Shown here: one piece after another, positions 9,168 through 17,049 of the stretch
How the letters are laid out: the number at the start of each line of letters is the position of its first letter
Numbering within the stretch: position 1 is the stretch's first letter
NCBI RefSeq assembly: GCF_000378205.1
Contig: NZ_KB899406.1
Span: 248,001 to 312,000, forward strand
Reading direction: 5' to 3'
From: Sediminispirochaeta bajacaliforniensis DSM 16054
Lineage (GTDB): Bacteria; Spirochaetota; Spirochaetia; DSM-16054; Sediminispirochaetaceae
Length of the DNA stretch: 64,000 bases
The notes under the pieces: generated by a model
Seen by the model: the letters and a program-made list of their open reading frames with translations, nothing else
Databases searched by the model: none
What the model was told of the DNA's origin: nothing
Made by a program: the position numbers and the translations under genes

Positions 9168-9233
9168 CTGTTGCGAATATTGGTGATTCCTTCTGCTTCC
9201 CGCGGCTTTGTTTGCCACCAATTTTCGCAACAG
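9168..9233. repeat. Inverted pair of the importer-flanking repeat
   Basis: Arms CTGTTGCGAATATTGGTG (9168-9185) and CACCAATTTTCGCAACAG (9216-9233) match at 17 of 18 positions around a 30-base loop. Each arm is a copy of the sequence at 5609-5629. It could fold as a long hairpin at the end of the importer operon, but no T-run follows on the plus strand, so a protein-binding role is as likely as termination. Confidence 0.6.
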
Positions 9234-9235
9234 TA

Positions 9236-9265
9236 GAAAAACCCCGGAGAGTGAGATCCCGGGGT
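9236..9265 (-). terminator. Intrinsic terminator of the XRE regulator gene
   Basis: ACCCCGG at 9241-9247 pairs with CCGGGGT at 9259-9265, and on the minus strand the stem is followed by TTTTT (9236-9240). It lies 25 bases beyond the stop codon of the regulator at 9290. Confidence 0.8.
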
Positions 9266-9289
9266 CGCATTACGTGCACTATACCTTGC

Positions 9290-9598
9290 CTAATCGAGCT
9301 CTTTTATAAGCTCCTCTAAACGTCGTTTGATATATTGTTTGACCACATATTGTGCGTTTCCGGCATCAATGGGCTGAAAGTCTTTCATGGGATCATAAAA
9401 CAGCTCGTAGGGGCGAATTTCCAGAGCAACACACAGTTTATCGATTGTTGCGGGAGAGGGGAACCTCCGACCGGATTCCAGACCTGCAATATAATTGGCC
9501 GAAAGGCCGCACTTTTCCGCTACGGAAGACTGTGATTGCCCCGTTGTATTTCTGATCCGGCGTAGGTTTTTGATAAAAATCTGCTGAGTTTCTGTCAT
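9290..9598 (-). CDS. XRE-family transcriptional regulator
   Basis: The 102-residue protein is almost entirely a Cro/C1-type helix-turn-helix (residues about 9-65: IKNLRRIRNTTGQSQSSVAEK, then LSANYIAGLESGRR). A short helical tail follows, rich in Lys and Glu. I placed the start at ATG 9596-9598, which has AAAGGAGAT five bases upstream; a longer frame to 9661 lacks a good site. Small stand-alone regulators of this kind control local operons or phage-like functions. Nothing nearby identifies its target; the divergent neighbour is a chemoreceptor gene. Confidence 0.8.
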   Translation of the reverse strand: MTETQQIFIKNLRRIRNTTGQSQSSVAEKCGLSANYIAGLESGRRFPSPATIDKLCVALEIRPYELFYDPMKDFQPIDAGNAQYVVKQYIKRRLEELIKELD

Positions 9599-9748
9599 AC
9601 TATCTCCTTTGGTTTGTACAGCTCTGTACTTCACCATAAGGGAAAATCCTTCCATTCTCATCTACTAACTGTATGCAAAATAATACTAGTACTTTTACAC
9701 TTCGGCACGCTTTTTCCCAAATAAAAAGATGCCTGCCTGGAAAATTCA

Positions 9749-9778
9749 TTGACAATATTCCTATTAGACACATACTAT
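9749..9778 (+). promoter_or_regulatory. Promoter of the MCP-CheW operon
   Basis: TTGACA at 9749-9754 and TACTAT at 9773-9778 are separated by 18 bases. The upstream in-frame ATG at 9777 overlaps the -10 box, which supports translation starting at 9816. Confidence 0.6.
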
Positions 9779-9815
9779 GACTAATGGTTATACGTTGTCA
9801 TTTCGGGAGGATATA

Positions 9816-11417
9816 ATGGGTATACGGGCTAGGCTTCTGGTTGGTTTTTTGCTTGTTGCATTCATGTCTTTGCTGGTTGGAATTGTCGGTCTGCGAAACA
9901 TGCGTGTTATTAATGATGCCGCCGATACCATGTATGAAAACGAACTATTGGGGCTTTCCTATATAAAGGAAGCAAATCTCAATACGCTTTATGCTGTACG
10001 TGCGGAAAAGAATCTTTTGTTGGCCGATTCTTTTGAACTGAAAAATCAGTATGCCTCAGCCTGGAAGAAAAGCGTGGAAACGGTAGATGAACTTCTTGCC
10101 GAGGCTGGAAAACGATTTGTCACCGAGGGGGGACAGGCTGCCGTTTCCAAGGCCCTTGACGGCTACAATAGCTGGCTCCCTCTCACAACGCAAGTCATTG
10201 AGCTCGGCTCTTCACATGATATGGAGAAGATCATTGCTGCCAAGAAGCTCTCCATGGAAGCCGCTCGAACACAATTTGATAGTATGGACAGTGCCTTAAC
10301 CGATGCTACGGACAGAAAGGAGAATAATGCCCATTCCATTGCCGAGCAAACAAGCGCACTTTATCGATCCAGTGTCATTCTTATGGCCTGTGTCATTGTT
10401 GCGGCTGTGCTTTTGGGCGGGATCATAGGATTTCTCCTTTCCAATTCTGTTCTGAGGACAGTTGGAGGTGAACCTGTTCTCGTTGAGCAAGTTGCCGATA
10501 AAGTGGCTGCGGGCGATCTCGAGATTGATATATCGGCGGTGGAAAAGGCCACGGGAATACGGCGTTCGCTTCTTTTGATGGTGGAAAATCTTAGATCGAT
10601 TGTCGCTGATATACAGAATGCTACCGCTCAAGTTGCGACGGGAAGTGAAGAGATCAGTTCTACCTCTGAGAATTTAAGCCAGGGATCTGCCGAACAGGCT
10701 TCGGGAGCCGAAGAGGTATCAAGCTCGATAGAGGAGATGGGGGCCACCATTAAACAGAATATGGATAATGCCGCCATGACCGAAAAGATTGCATTGCAGG
10801 CTGCAACAGATGCGGCAAAAGGGGGTACGGCAGTTGGCCAGGCCGTTCAGGCGATTCGTGAGATTTCCGGTAAGATCGGTATTATCGAGGAGATTGCCAG
10901 GCAGACAAATCTCCTGGCGTTGAATGCCGCCATTGAGGCTGCCCGGGCGGGCGATGCAGGTAAGGGATTTGCCGTTGTTGCAAGTGAGGTTCGGAAACTG
11001 GCAGAACGTAGCCAACATGCTTCCGCGGAAATCAGCAGTCTCTCCAAGACGACGGTTGATACGGCGACCCAGGCCGGAGAGCTCATTGATAAGATTGTTC
11101 CCGATATCCGTAAGACGGCGGATCTCGTTCAGGAGATATCCGCCGCTTCCAGGGAGCAGGGCACAGGGGCCGATCAGATTACCAATGCAATGGTACAACT
11201 TGATACCGTTATACAACAGAATGCATCATCGAGTGAGGAATTGGCATCCATGGCAGAGGAGCTTTCGGGGCAGGCCAGTGCATTATCCGAGACCATAGCC
11301 TTTTTTCGGCTCAAAAAATCTGAAGAGGCCAACGGCCCCTCTCAGGGAAATAAGAAAGGGGAGGAGCGCGTGACGGCCATTGTTCCGGCTGTTCCGGCGG
11401 ATTTCGAAGAGCTGTAG
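9816..11417 (+). CDS. Methyl-accepting chemotaxis protein
   Basis: This 533-residue receptor has a membrane helix at about residues 4-24, a four-helix-bundle ligand domain of about 155 residues, a second helix near 185-207, a HAMP-like linker and a long cytoplasmic coiled-coil. The signalling hairpin contains the conserved [20 protein letters not shown]. The start at ATG 9816 is set by GGGAGG at 9805-9810. There is no C-terminal pentapeptide tether for CheR. It is followed 9 bases later by cheW and then by a receiver-kinase-like protein, so the three probably act together in a receptor array. Confidence 0.93.
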   Translation: MGIRARLLVGFLLVAFMSLLVGIVGLRNMRVINDAADTMYENELLGLSYIKEANLNTLYAVRAEKNLLLADSFELKNQYASAWKKSVETVDELLAEAGKRFVTEGGQAAVSKALDGYNSWLPLTTQVIELGSSHDMEKIIAAKKLSMEAARTQFDSMDSALTDATDRKENNAHSIAEQTSALYRSSVILMACVIVAAVLLGGIIGFLLSNSVLRTVGGEPVLVEQVADKVAAGDLEIDISAVEKATGIRRSLLLMVENLRSIVADIQNATAQVATGSEEISSTSENLSQGSAEQASGAEEVSSSIEEMGATIKQNMDNAAMTEKIALQAATDAAKGGTAVGQAVQAIREISGKIGIIEEIARQTNLLALNAAIEAARAGDAGKGFAVVASEVRKLAERSQHASAEISSLSKTTVDTATQAGELIDKIVPDIRKTADLVQEISAASREQGTGADQITNAMVQLDTVIQQNASSSEELASMAEELSGQASALSETIAFFRLKKSEEANGPSQGNKKGEERVTAIVPAVPADFEEL

Positions 11418-11426
11418 GAGAGAATT

Positions 11427-11873
11427 ATGCCCATAGACAACAGCAGTCAGTATCTTACCTTTAGCATTGAGGAAAGTGTATATGCCATTCCCATTGCCTC
11501 AGTTCGAGAGGTTCTTGAACTGCAACCCATAACAAGGCTCCCCGGAAGCGATGATTCTGTTCTGGGTATCATAAACGTGAGAGGCAGAAGTGTTCCTGTT
11601 TCCGATGTACGGGTGCTTTTCGGCCTTCAGCCACGTAGGGTCTCGGGGGATAATGTCATCATCGTTCTTGAAACTATCTCGAAATCGGAGATGAAAACCG
11701 TTGGAATGCTCACAGATGCTGTCCATGAGGTGCTTGAGATTTCAGACTCTGTCATCGAGGAGCAGCCGGTAATGGGAGATGCAGCCGGTGAGAATTTCAT
11801 AAAGGGCATTGGGAAACAGCATGATCGGTTCATCGTGATAGTGGATATTGATCGGATGTTCGGTGAAACATAG
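11427..11873 (+). CDS. cheW: CheW chemotaxis coupling protein
   Basis: The 148-residue protein is a single CheW domain, including the typical stretches VREVLELQPITRLPG and GIINVRGRSVPVSDVR. CheW bridges receptors to the CheA kinase in the polar array. AGGAGA lies just before its ATG. It follows the receptor gene and precedes the degenerate kinase gene at 11893. Confidence 0.93.
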   Translation: MPIDNSSQYLTFSIEESVYAIPIASVREVLELQPITRLPGSDDSVLGIINVRGRSVPVSDVRVLFGLQPRRVSGDNVIIVLETISKSEMKTVGMLTDAVHEVLEISDSVIEEQPVMGDAAGENFIKGIGKQHDRFIVIVDIDRMFGET

Positions 11874-11892
11874 CGGCTATGGGAACGTAGCA

Positions 11893-14010
11893 ATGAAAGA
11901 AAGGAAAAAACGACTTCTTTTGGTGGAGGATGAGGCGATAACGGCCTTGGCAGAAACAAGATTTCTGGAATCCATCGGTTATGAAGTGCTTCATGTCTTT
12001 TCTGGTGAGGCAGCTCTTGAAGCGGTAACACCGGAAATTGATTTGATTTTGATGGATATCGACCTTGGGCCGGGAATATCCGGAACAGAGGCCGCATCCC
12101 GTATTCTAAAAAAACGTGAATTGCCGATTCTCTTTCTGAGTTCCCATTCCTCACAGGAGATGGTTCAAAAGGTCAGGAATATCACCAGATATGGTTATGT
12201 CGTTAAAAACTCAGGCTATTTTGTGCTCCAGGCCTCTATCGAGATGGCTTTTACCCTGTTCGAGGCGTGTGAACAACAGCGGCAAACACTCCGTTATTTT
12301 CGAAGGGCCGAAGAAGTTTCGGCCATGGGGCATTGGCGAATGTCCAGGGATAGAGAACACTTTCTCTTTTCCGAAGGGGCTGTGGCTATCTGCGGCTTAC
12401 CCGCTCCTCTTTTTTCCGTGACGAAGTTTCGCCTGCTTGTTTTGCCTGAGGATCGAATACTGCGGGAGCAGGCATTGGAGCGTGCAATTCGCGACAAAAC
12501 GACATACAAGGCCGAATATCGAATAGCCAGGCCCGACGATGGCCGGGTCATCTGGATACGCTCGATAGCGGATGTCGAGGCGAGCGGTGAAATCGTTTTT
12601 GGCGTTTTACGTGATATAACAGATCTAAAAAAGCTTGAAAATCCGACTTTGGTTCAGCCGTACGGAGTGAGTGAGAAAAATCACTACTACAATCTTTTTG
12701 ATGAGAGCTCCTTGCCTATGTTCATGCTCGATCCCGAGGATGGTTCGATTGTCGATGCAAACAGGGCGGCGTCGGAATTCTACGGATGGTCGATGGCTAG
12801 CCTGTGTCAGATGAAGATGGCCGATATCAATATTCTTCCCTTTGCCACGGCGAAAGCGGAAATGCGATCCGCCGTCAAACTGCGAAAGAACTTTTTTTTC
12901 TTCTGCCATCGAAAGGCGGATGGGAGTACATGCGAAGTCGTTGTCATCACCAATCCGGTAAGAATCGAGGGGAGATCCTATCTTCATTCGATTATCATGG
13001 ATCTCTACTCACCACAATCCGAGGAACTTGAAAAGGCCAGGCGCTATTGGTATCTCGCGGAGTTTTCCGGAGCCGTTGTCTGGACGATTGATCTTGAGCA
13101 TGAAACGCTATCCTATATCAGCCCTTCCGTTGAAAAAGTGTTCGGTTTTACGGTAGAAAGCGCAAAGAAGCTTGGAATGCGAGGGCTTCTGACTCCCGAT
13201 TCCTATGATGCTCTTATGGCGGATTCAAAACGGGAAGGACCGCAAATCGGGTTATATCAACACTATCGTTCGGACGGCTCAATAGCGGATATTGAGATAA
13301 CGGCAATCGCCGTTACAGGTAAGGCTTGCCGCTGCTGCGAAATTGTGGGGGTAAGCAGGGATATATCGGCAAGGCTTGCCGCCGAACGAGAGATTGAGAA
13401 GCTGAATGATACAAATAAACAACTCTTTCAGGAGGTCCAGTATCGGATACGGTATACGCTGCTGGTTATCGCAGATCTCCTAAAGATTGAGGAAAAAGCT
13501 CTGACGGTTGAGACTGCGTATGAGGCCCTTGAAGATGCGCGGAAGCGGGTTTCCTCATTGAGTGTTTTCTACGATAAGCTTTTTACATTTCCAGATTACC
13601 GGGTTGTTCCCGTTCGTCCCTATATCGAAGAACTTTTGCGATACTTCTCGTCTCAAAGTAAAAAGCGTCATATCGAGATCGAAGGTTATGTTGAAGATCT
13701 TACGATGAACATTCAGCAACTGTTTCTCGTCAGTATCCTGATTCAGGAACTTGTAAACAGTGCAGGCAAACATGCCTTTCAAAATATGGAAACGGGCCAT
13801 ATTAGCGTGACAATCATTAAGCTGGCTTCTTCTTCCCTTGAGGTGGTGGTAAGTGACGACGGGGTCGATACCGATGAAGAGCCTCACTATCCCTCGGCTA
13901 TCGGCCTGGGGATTATCACCGAGGTGGCAACCATGCTTTCCGCCACCGTGGAATCCCGGACCTCCTCCGGCACTACCTACAAAATTCGCATTCCCTTAAG
14001 CTCCCAGTAG
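11893..14010 (+). CDS. Receiver-PAS-kinase-like protein with degenerate HisKA_2 and ATPase motifs
   Basis: The 705-residue soluble protein has an N-terminal receiver (residues about 6-125, phospho-Asp in LILMDIDLG), two or three PAS domains (about 140-495), a HisKA_2-like dimerisation helix (about 510-585) and a HATPase-like region to the end. Where HisKA_2 kinases have E-V-H-H-R-V-K-N, this protein has EVQYRIRY, so the phosphoacceptor His is absent. The N-box is ELVNSAGKHAF rather than ELV.NALKHAF, and the G1 box is DDGVDTDEE rather than D.GxG. The GLGIITEV box remains. It may be a pseudokinase scaffold or an ATP sensor. I chose ATG 11893; the upstream in-frame ATG lies inside cheW. No strong ribosome binding site is visible. 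Confidence 0.82.
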   Translation: MKERKKRLLLVEDEAITALAETRFLESIGYEVLHVFSGEAALEAVTPEIDLILMDIDLGPGISGTEAASRILKKRELPILFLSSHSSQEMVQKVRNITRYGYVVKNSGYFVLQASIEMAFTLFEACEQQRQTLRYFRRAEEVSAMGHWRMSRDREHFLFSEGAVAICGLPAPLFSVTKFRLLVLPEDRILREQALERAIRDKTTYKAEYRIARPDDGRVIWIRSIADVEASGEIVFGVLRDITDLKKLENPTLVQPYGVSEKNHYYNLFDESSLPMFMLDPEDGSIVDANRAASEFYGWSMASLCQMKMADINILPFATAKAEMRSAVKLRKNFFFFCHRKADGSTCEVVVITNPVRIEGRSYLHSIIMDLYSPQSEELEKARRYWYLAEFSGAVVWTIDLEHETLSYISPSVEKVFGFTVESAKKLGMRGLLTPDSYDALMADSKREGPQIGLYQHYRSDGSIADIEITAIAVTGKACRCCEIVGVSRDISARLAAEREIEKLNDTNKQLFQEVQYRIRYTLLVIADLLKIEEKALTVETAYEALEDARKRVSSLSVFYDKLFTFPDYRVVPVRPYIEELLRYFSSQSKKRHIEIEGYVEDLTMNIQQLFLVSILIQELVNSAGKHAFQNMETGHISVTIIKLASSSLEVVVSDDGVDTDEEPHYPSAIGLGIITEVATMLSATVESRTSSGTTYKIRIPLSSQ

Positions 14011-14148
14011 GGCCATTGGCTCGGTATGTGACCCACTGCGAAGCATATGACAATTTTTTGCCTTTACGTATGGCGAAGAATGAATTGATTTTATCATCAT
14101 CAGAAATAAAAAAGATTATAAAGGTGCAGGTGGTATGTCTTTTTTCGA

Positions 14149-14177
14149 TTGATTAATAATACTATTAATAGTACTAT
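14149..14177 (+). promoter_or_regulatory. Promoter and operator of the toxin-antitoxin operon
   Basis: TTGATT at 14149-14154 and TACTAT at 14172-14177 have a 17-base spacer. The spacer carries a 14-base perfect palindrome, TACTATTAATAGTA, at 14160-14173. A dyad inside the promoter is the usual arrangement for autorepression by an antitoxin or the toxin-antitoxin complex. Confidence 0.65.
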
Positions 14178-14195
14178 GCAAACGAGGTGAATCGT

Positions 14196-14453
14196 ATGAA
14201 TAATACCATAACGGCAAACGAGCTGAAAACGAAGGGTGTTACCATAATAGATGAGGTTACATCGCGCAATAATGAAGCCATCATCACTGTCCGCGGAAAA
14301 AACAAATATGTGGTTCTATCCATAGAGGAATACAGCCAATTACGAGAATATGAACTAGAAGCCGCGATAAAAGAGTCAGAGGAAGATATAAAAAATGGGA
14401 GAATCTATGATGAATCAATTGATGATCACATGAAGAGAATAACAAGTGTATAA
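14196..14453 (+). CDS. PhD/YefM-type antitoxin
   Basis: The 85-residue protein has the PhD/YefM-type N-terminal fold, visible as ITANELKTKG, then AIITVRGKNKYVVLSIEEYSQL, and an acidic, helical C-terminus that would wrap the toxin. ATG 14196 has GAGG at 14184-14187 in front; a GTG at 14187 overlaps that site. Its stop overlaps the toxin start by 8 bases. The base composition is clearly more AT-rich than the flanking genes, suggesting recent acquisition. Confidence 0.85.
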   Translation: MNNTITANELKTKGVTIIDEVTSRNNEAIITVRGKNKYVVLSIEEYSQLREYELEAAIKESEEDIKNGRIYDESIDDHMKRITSV

Positions 14454-14718
14454 ACTAATTTTTACAGAAAGTTATGTACAAAGGACGAAGAAATTTGCAA
14501 AAAAGCATCCAGAAATTCTTAATCAATACAAAAAGACACTGAAACTATTAAAAATAAATCCGCTGCATCCATCATTACGCTTGCATAAGCTGGAAGGTAA
14601 GCTATCAGATTATTACAGTGTATCAATCAATATGCTATATCGAATAACAATAGATTTTATCATAAAGGAAAAAGAAATAATTCCAATCAATGTTGGAACA
14701 CATGATGAGCTATATTAG
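14446..14718 (+). CDS. RelE/ParE-superfamily toxin (YafQ-like)
   Basis: The 90-residue protein is basic and has the RelE/ParE pattern: YKLIFTESYVQRTKKFAKKHP at the start, a Leu-rich helix, the SLRLHKLEGKLSDYYSVSI segment and the core strand MLYRITIDF. Family members cut mRNA at the ribosome or poison gyrase; the HKLEG-DYYSV-RI pattern favours an mRNA interferase of the YafQ/RelE branch. The GTG start lies inside the last codons of the antitoxin gene. A pairing with a PhD-type antitoxin is common for this family. Confidence 0.83.
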   Translation: MYKLIFTESYVQRTKKFAKKHPEILNQYKKTLKLLKINPLHPSLRLHKLEGKLSDYYSVSINMLYRITIDFIIKEKEIIPINVGTHDELY

Positions 14719-14848
14719 GAGCGTAAGCGCTTCAGAAACACCATCTGTATAGGAAGGGGAAAATAACTGTCAACAACCAGCAATTGAAACACCAACTATT
14801 TCAGTTTCCCTGCTTTCCCCTCGTTTCCGCTTTCTATATACTGATATG

Positions 14849-14876
14849 TCACAACGCGCCGTTGTGAGATCACAAC
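14849..14876. promoter_or_regulatory. Alternating TCACAAC/GTTGTGA operator before the MATE gene
   Basis: Three half-sites alternate in orientation: TCACAACG (14849-14856), CGTTGTGA (14860-14867) and TCACAAC (14870-14876). They make two overlapping dyads, one with a 3-base centre and one with a 2-base centre. A possible -10 box, TATACT, lies just upstream at 14837-14842, so a bound repressor would block the start of transcription. The regulator is not identifiable; MarR or TetR types commonly control MATE genes. Confidence 0.55.
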
Positions 14877-14895
14877 ATGTATAAGAGGTGTTTGG

Positions 14896-16254
14896 GTGCG
14901 GGATCTTACACAGGGGAGTATTCCTAAGCATATACTATCCATGTCTTTGCCGACGATGTCGGGGCTCATGCTTCAAGGGCTCTACGATATCGTCGATATG
15001 ATATGGATTGGGCAGATATCATATCAGGCGGTTGCCGCAATTACGATATTCGCCTCTATTTTCTGGATTTTTGAAGTACTCAACGAGATCATAGGGATGA
15101 GCTCGGTTTCACTTATTTCCCAGAGCTACGGTGCAGGGGATATAAAGCGGACGGCGGTTGCCGCCGAGCAGACTATCACGTGTAAATTTCTCATTGCATC
15201 CCTTGCGGCTATTCTGCTTTGCATCTTCCTTAAGCCCATGTTGCACCTGTTTACCGATGATCGGCTTGTCACCGAATACGCAAAGGCTTACGGATACCTT
15301 CGGGCCGCAACCATCCCCATATTTTTCTCTTCCTTCAGCGTGAATACCATATTTCGTTGTACCGGTGATGCAAAAACTCCGATGTTTCTGCTTATCGGAT
15401 CTGCGGTGATCAATATCATTCTGGATCCCATCCTCATGTTCGATTCGATTCCCGGAACCTCGCTGCCCGGCGCCGGTTTGGGAATGTTCGGCGCCGCCCT
15501 TGCCACGGTTCTTGCAAATGTGGTGGCTCTTGGAATCGGTATGCTGCTTTTGCTCTCTGGGAAGAGTGGTGTCCACATATCACCGAAAAGGCTTTTTCGT
15601 CTTGTTCCTGTGATGGATAAGAAATTGCTTACCATCGGGCTTCCTTCCGGATTCGAAATGCTGTTCAGAAATACGGCAAACACCGTCTTCATCAAAATGG
15701 TCGGTGTATACGGCACCGCTGCTGTGGCGTTGATCGGGGTGGGCCTGCGTATCTACTCGTTTATCTTTATGCCGATTATGGGGATCGTGATGGGATCCGG
15801 CACCATCGCCGGACAAAACCTTGGTGCGAATCAGATCGACCGAAGCCGTGCGACGGCATGGTATTCTTCCTTGATTGGGTCCCTCCTCACCGCTGTTTTG
15901 ATTACCCTTGTACTGCTCCGCCCACAAGTGGTCCTGGGTTGGTTTCTCACCGACCTTGATGAAATCAGACAAGGCGTGATCATGCTTTCTGTTGTGCTCC
16001 CTTCTCTTGTTATTGCCGCTTTTTCTTTGGGATGGGCTTCTGTTTTTTCCGGTTCCGGCTATACCATTCCCTTTCTCCTTAGTAGTTTCGTTGCCAAATG
16101 GGCGGTGATGATTCCCTATTCTGCAGTGGTCATCTACCGTTTTCACACGCCGCTTACCTATGTCTGGATCAGCTTTATCTTAAGTGAGATTGCGGAGATG
16201 ATTGTGTTAGGAAGATTTTTTCATAAAGGGGCGTGGAAGTACCGGCGGGTATAG
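14896..16254 (+). CDS. MATE-family multidrug/cation exporter
   Basis: The 452-residue protein has twelve hydrophobic segments in two homologous halves and the DinF/NorM-like N-terminus (GSIPKHILSMSLPTMSGLML). MATE proteins expel drugs or metabolites in exchange for Na+ or H+. The GTG start has AAGAGG about 8 bases upstream. It is followed convergently by the DeoR gene at 16269 and is preceded by a distinctive operator (14849-14876), so it is probably induced by its own substrate. Confidence 0.92.
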   Translation: MRDLTQGSIPKHILSMSLPTMSGLMLQGLYDIVDMIWIGQISYQAVAAITIFASIFWIFEVLNEIIGMSSVSLISQSYGAGDIKRTAVAAEQTITCKFLIASLAAILLCIFLKPMLHLFTDDRLVTEYAKAYGYLRAATIPIFFSSFSVNTIFRCTGDAKTPMFLLIGSAVINIILDPILMFDSIPGTSLPGAGLGMFGAALATVLANVVALGIGMLLLLSGKSGVHISPKRLFRLVPVMDKKLLTIGLPSGFEMLFRNTANTVFIKMVGVYGTAAVALIGVGLRIYSFIFMPIMGIVMGSGTIAGQNLGANQIDRSRATAWYSSLIGSLLTAVLITLVLLRPQVVLGWFLTDLDEIRQGVIMLSVVLPSLVIAAFSLGWASVFSGSGYTIPFLLSSFVAKWAVMIPYSAVVIYRFHTPLTYVWISFILSEIAEMIVLGRFFHKGAWKYRRV

Positions 16255-16268
16255 CTACCTGAATATCA

Positions 16269-17045
16269 TCATACGATATGGAGGAGAATGTTCTCTTCTT
16301 TTATGGCTTTTGCTTCGGCTGAGGTGATTCTTTCGTCGGTTATTACCACCTTGACTCGTGAGAGATCACTAATAAGGAAATCGGTGCTTGTTCCGAATTT
16401 GGAGTGATCGGCCAGGATCATTACCTCTTTTGCACAATCGAGCATGATTCGCTTCGTCGCCGCTTCTCGTTCGTTGGAAGCGAAAATGCCCAGGGCCGGA
16501 TCGATCCCGCAGACGCCCATCACTACTCTGTTCGTTTTTACTTTTTTCAGGACTTCGATGGCGGGAGAGCCGTATGTCGAATACGTGTTTCGTGAAGCAT
16601 ATCCGCCTATCAGGAGAATTTGGTTTTTTGCTTTTTTTTCTTTGGACAGGATGTTGCCGACACGCAAGGCATTCGTAATGACCAAAAGATTGTTTTTGTT
16701 CAGCAGGTACGACGCAAAAACAAAGGTGGTGCTTCCCCCATCGATTAATAGACTCTCTCCATTTGATATCATGGTGGAGGCGAAGCGCCCAATCCTTTTT
16801 TTTTCTTCCAGAAACTCTTTTTCTACTTGGGAGAGATCCGTTTGATTTTTTTCCGTCTCAATATTCCGCAGTATGATCCCCTCTTTTGTCCTATAAATCA
16901 TCTTCAATTTTTCGAGTACGGCAAGATCTTTGTAGAGGGCCAAATCGGTATTACCCGTGAGTTTCTTTATCTTATCAAATTCGATAATCTGATTCTCTTT
17001 GATGAGCGATAATAATTGTTTTTGCCTATCGTTGATGTTTTCCAT
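16269..17045 (-). CDS. DeoR/GlpR-family repressor (first of two)
   Basis: The 258-residue protein has an N-terminal winged HTH (residues 1-60, variant of the DeoR signature) and the DeoR C-terminal sugar-phosphate sensor domain, seen as IDGGSTTFVFASYL and ILADHSKFG near the end. It is the last gene of a minus-strand operon: second DeoR regulator, sugar kinase, this gene. The start lies only 4 bases from the kinase stop. DeoR proteins sense phosphorylated sugars, so a product of the adjacent kinase or aldolase is the likely effector. Confidence 0.88.
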   Translation of the reverse strand: MENINDRQKQLLSLIKENQIIEFDKIKKLTGNTDLALYKDLAVLEKLKMIYRTKEGIILRNIETEKNQTDLSQVEKEFLEEKKRIGRFASTMISNGESLLIDGGSTTFVFASYLLNKNNLLVITNALRVGNILSKEKKAKNQILLIGGYASRNTYSTYGSPAIEVLKKVKTNRVVMGVCGIDPALGIFASNEREAATKRIMLDCAKEVMILADHSKFGTSTDFLISDLSRVKVVITDERITSAEAKAIKEENILLHIV

Positions 17046-17049
17046 ACTA

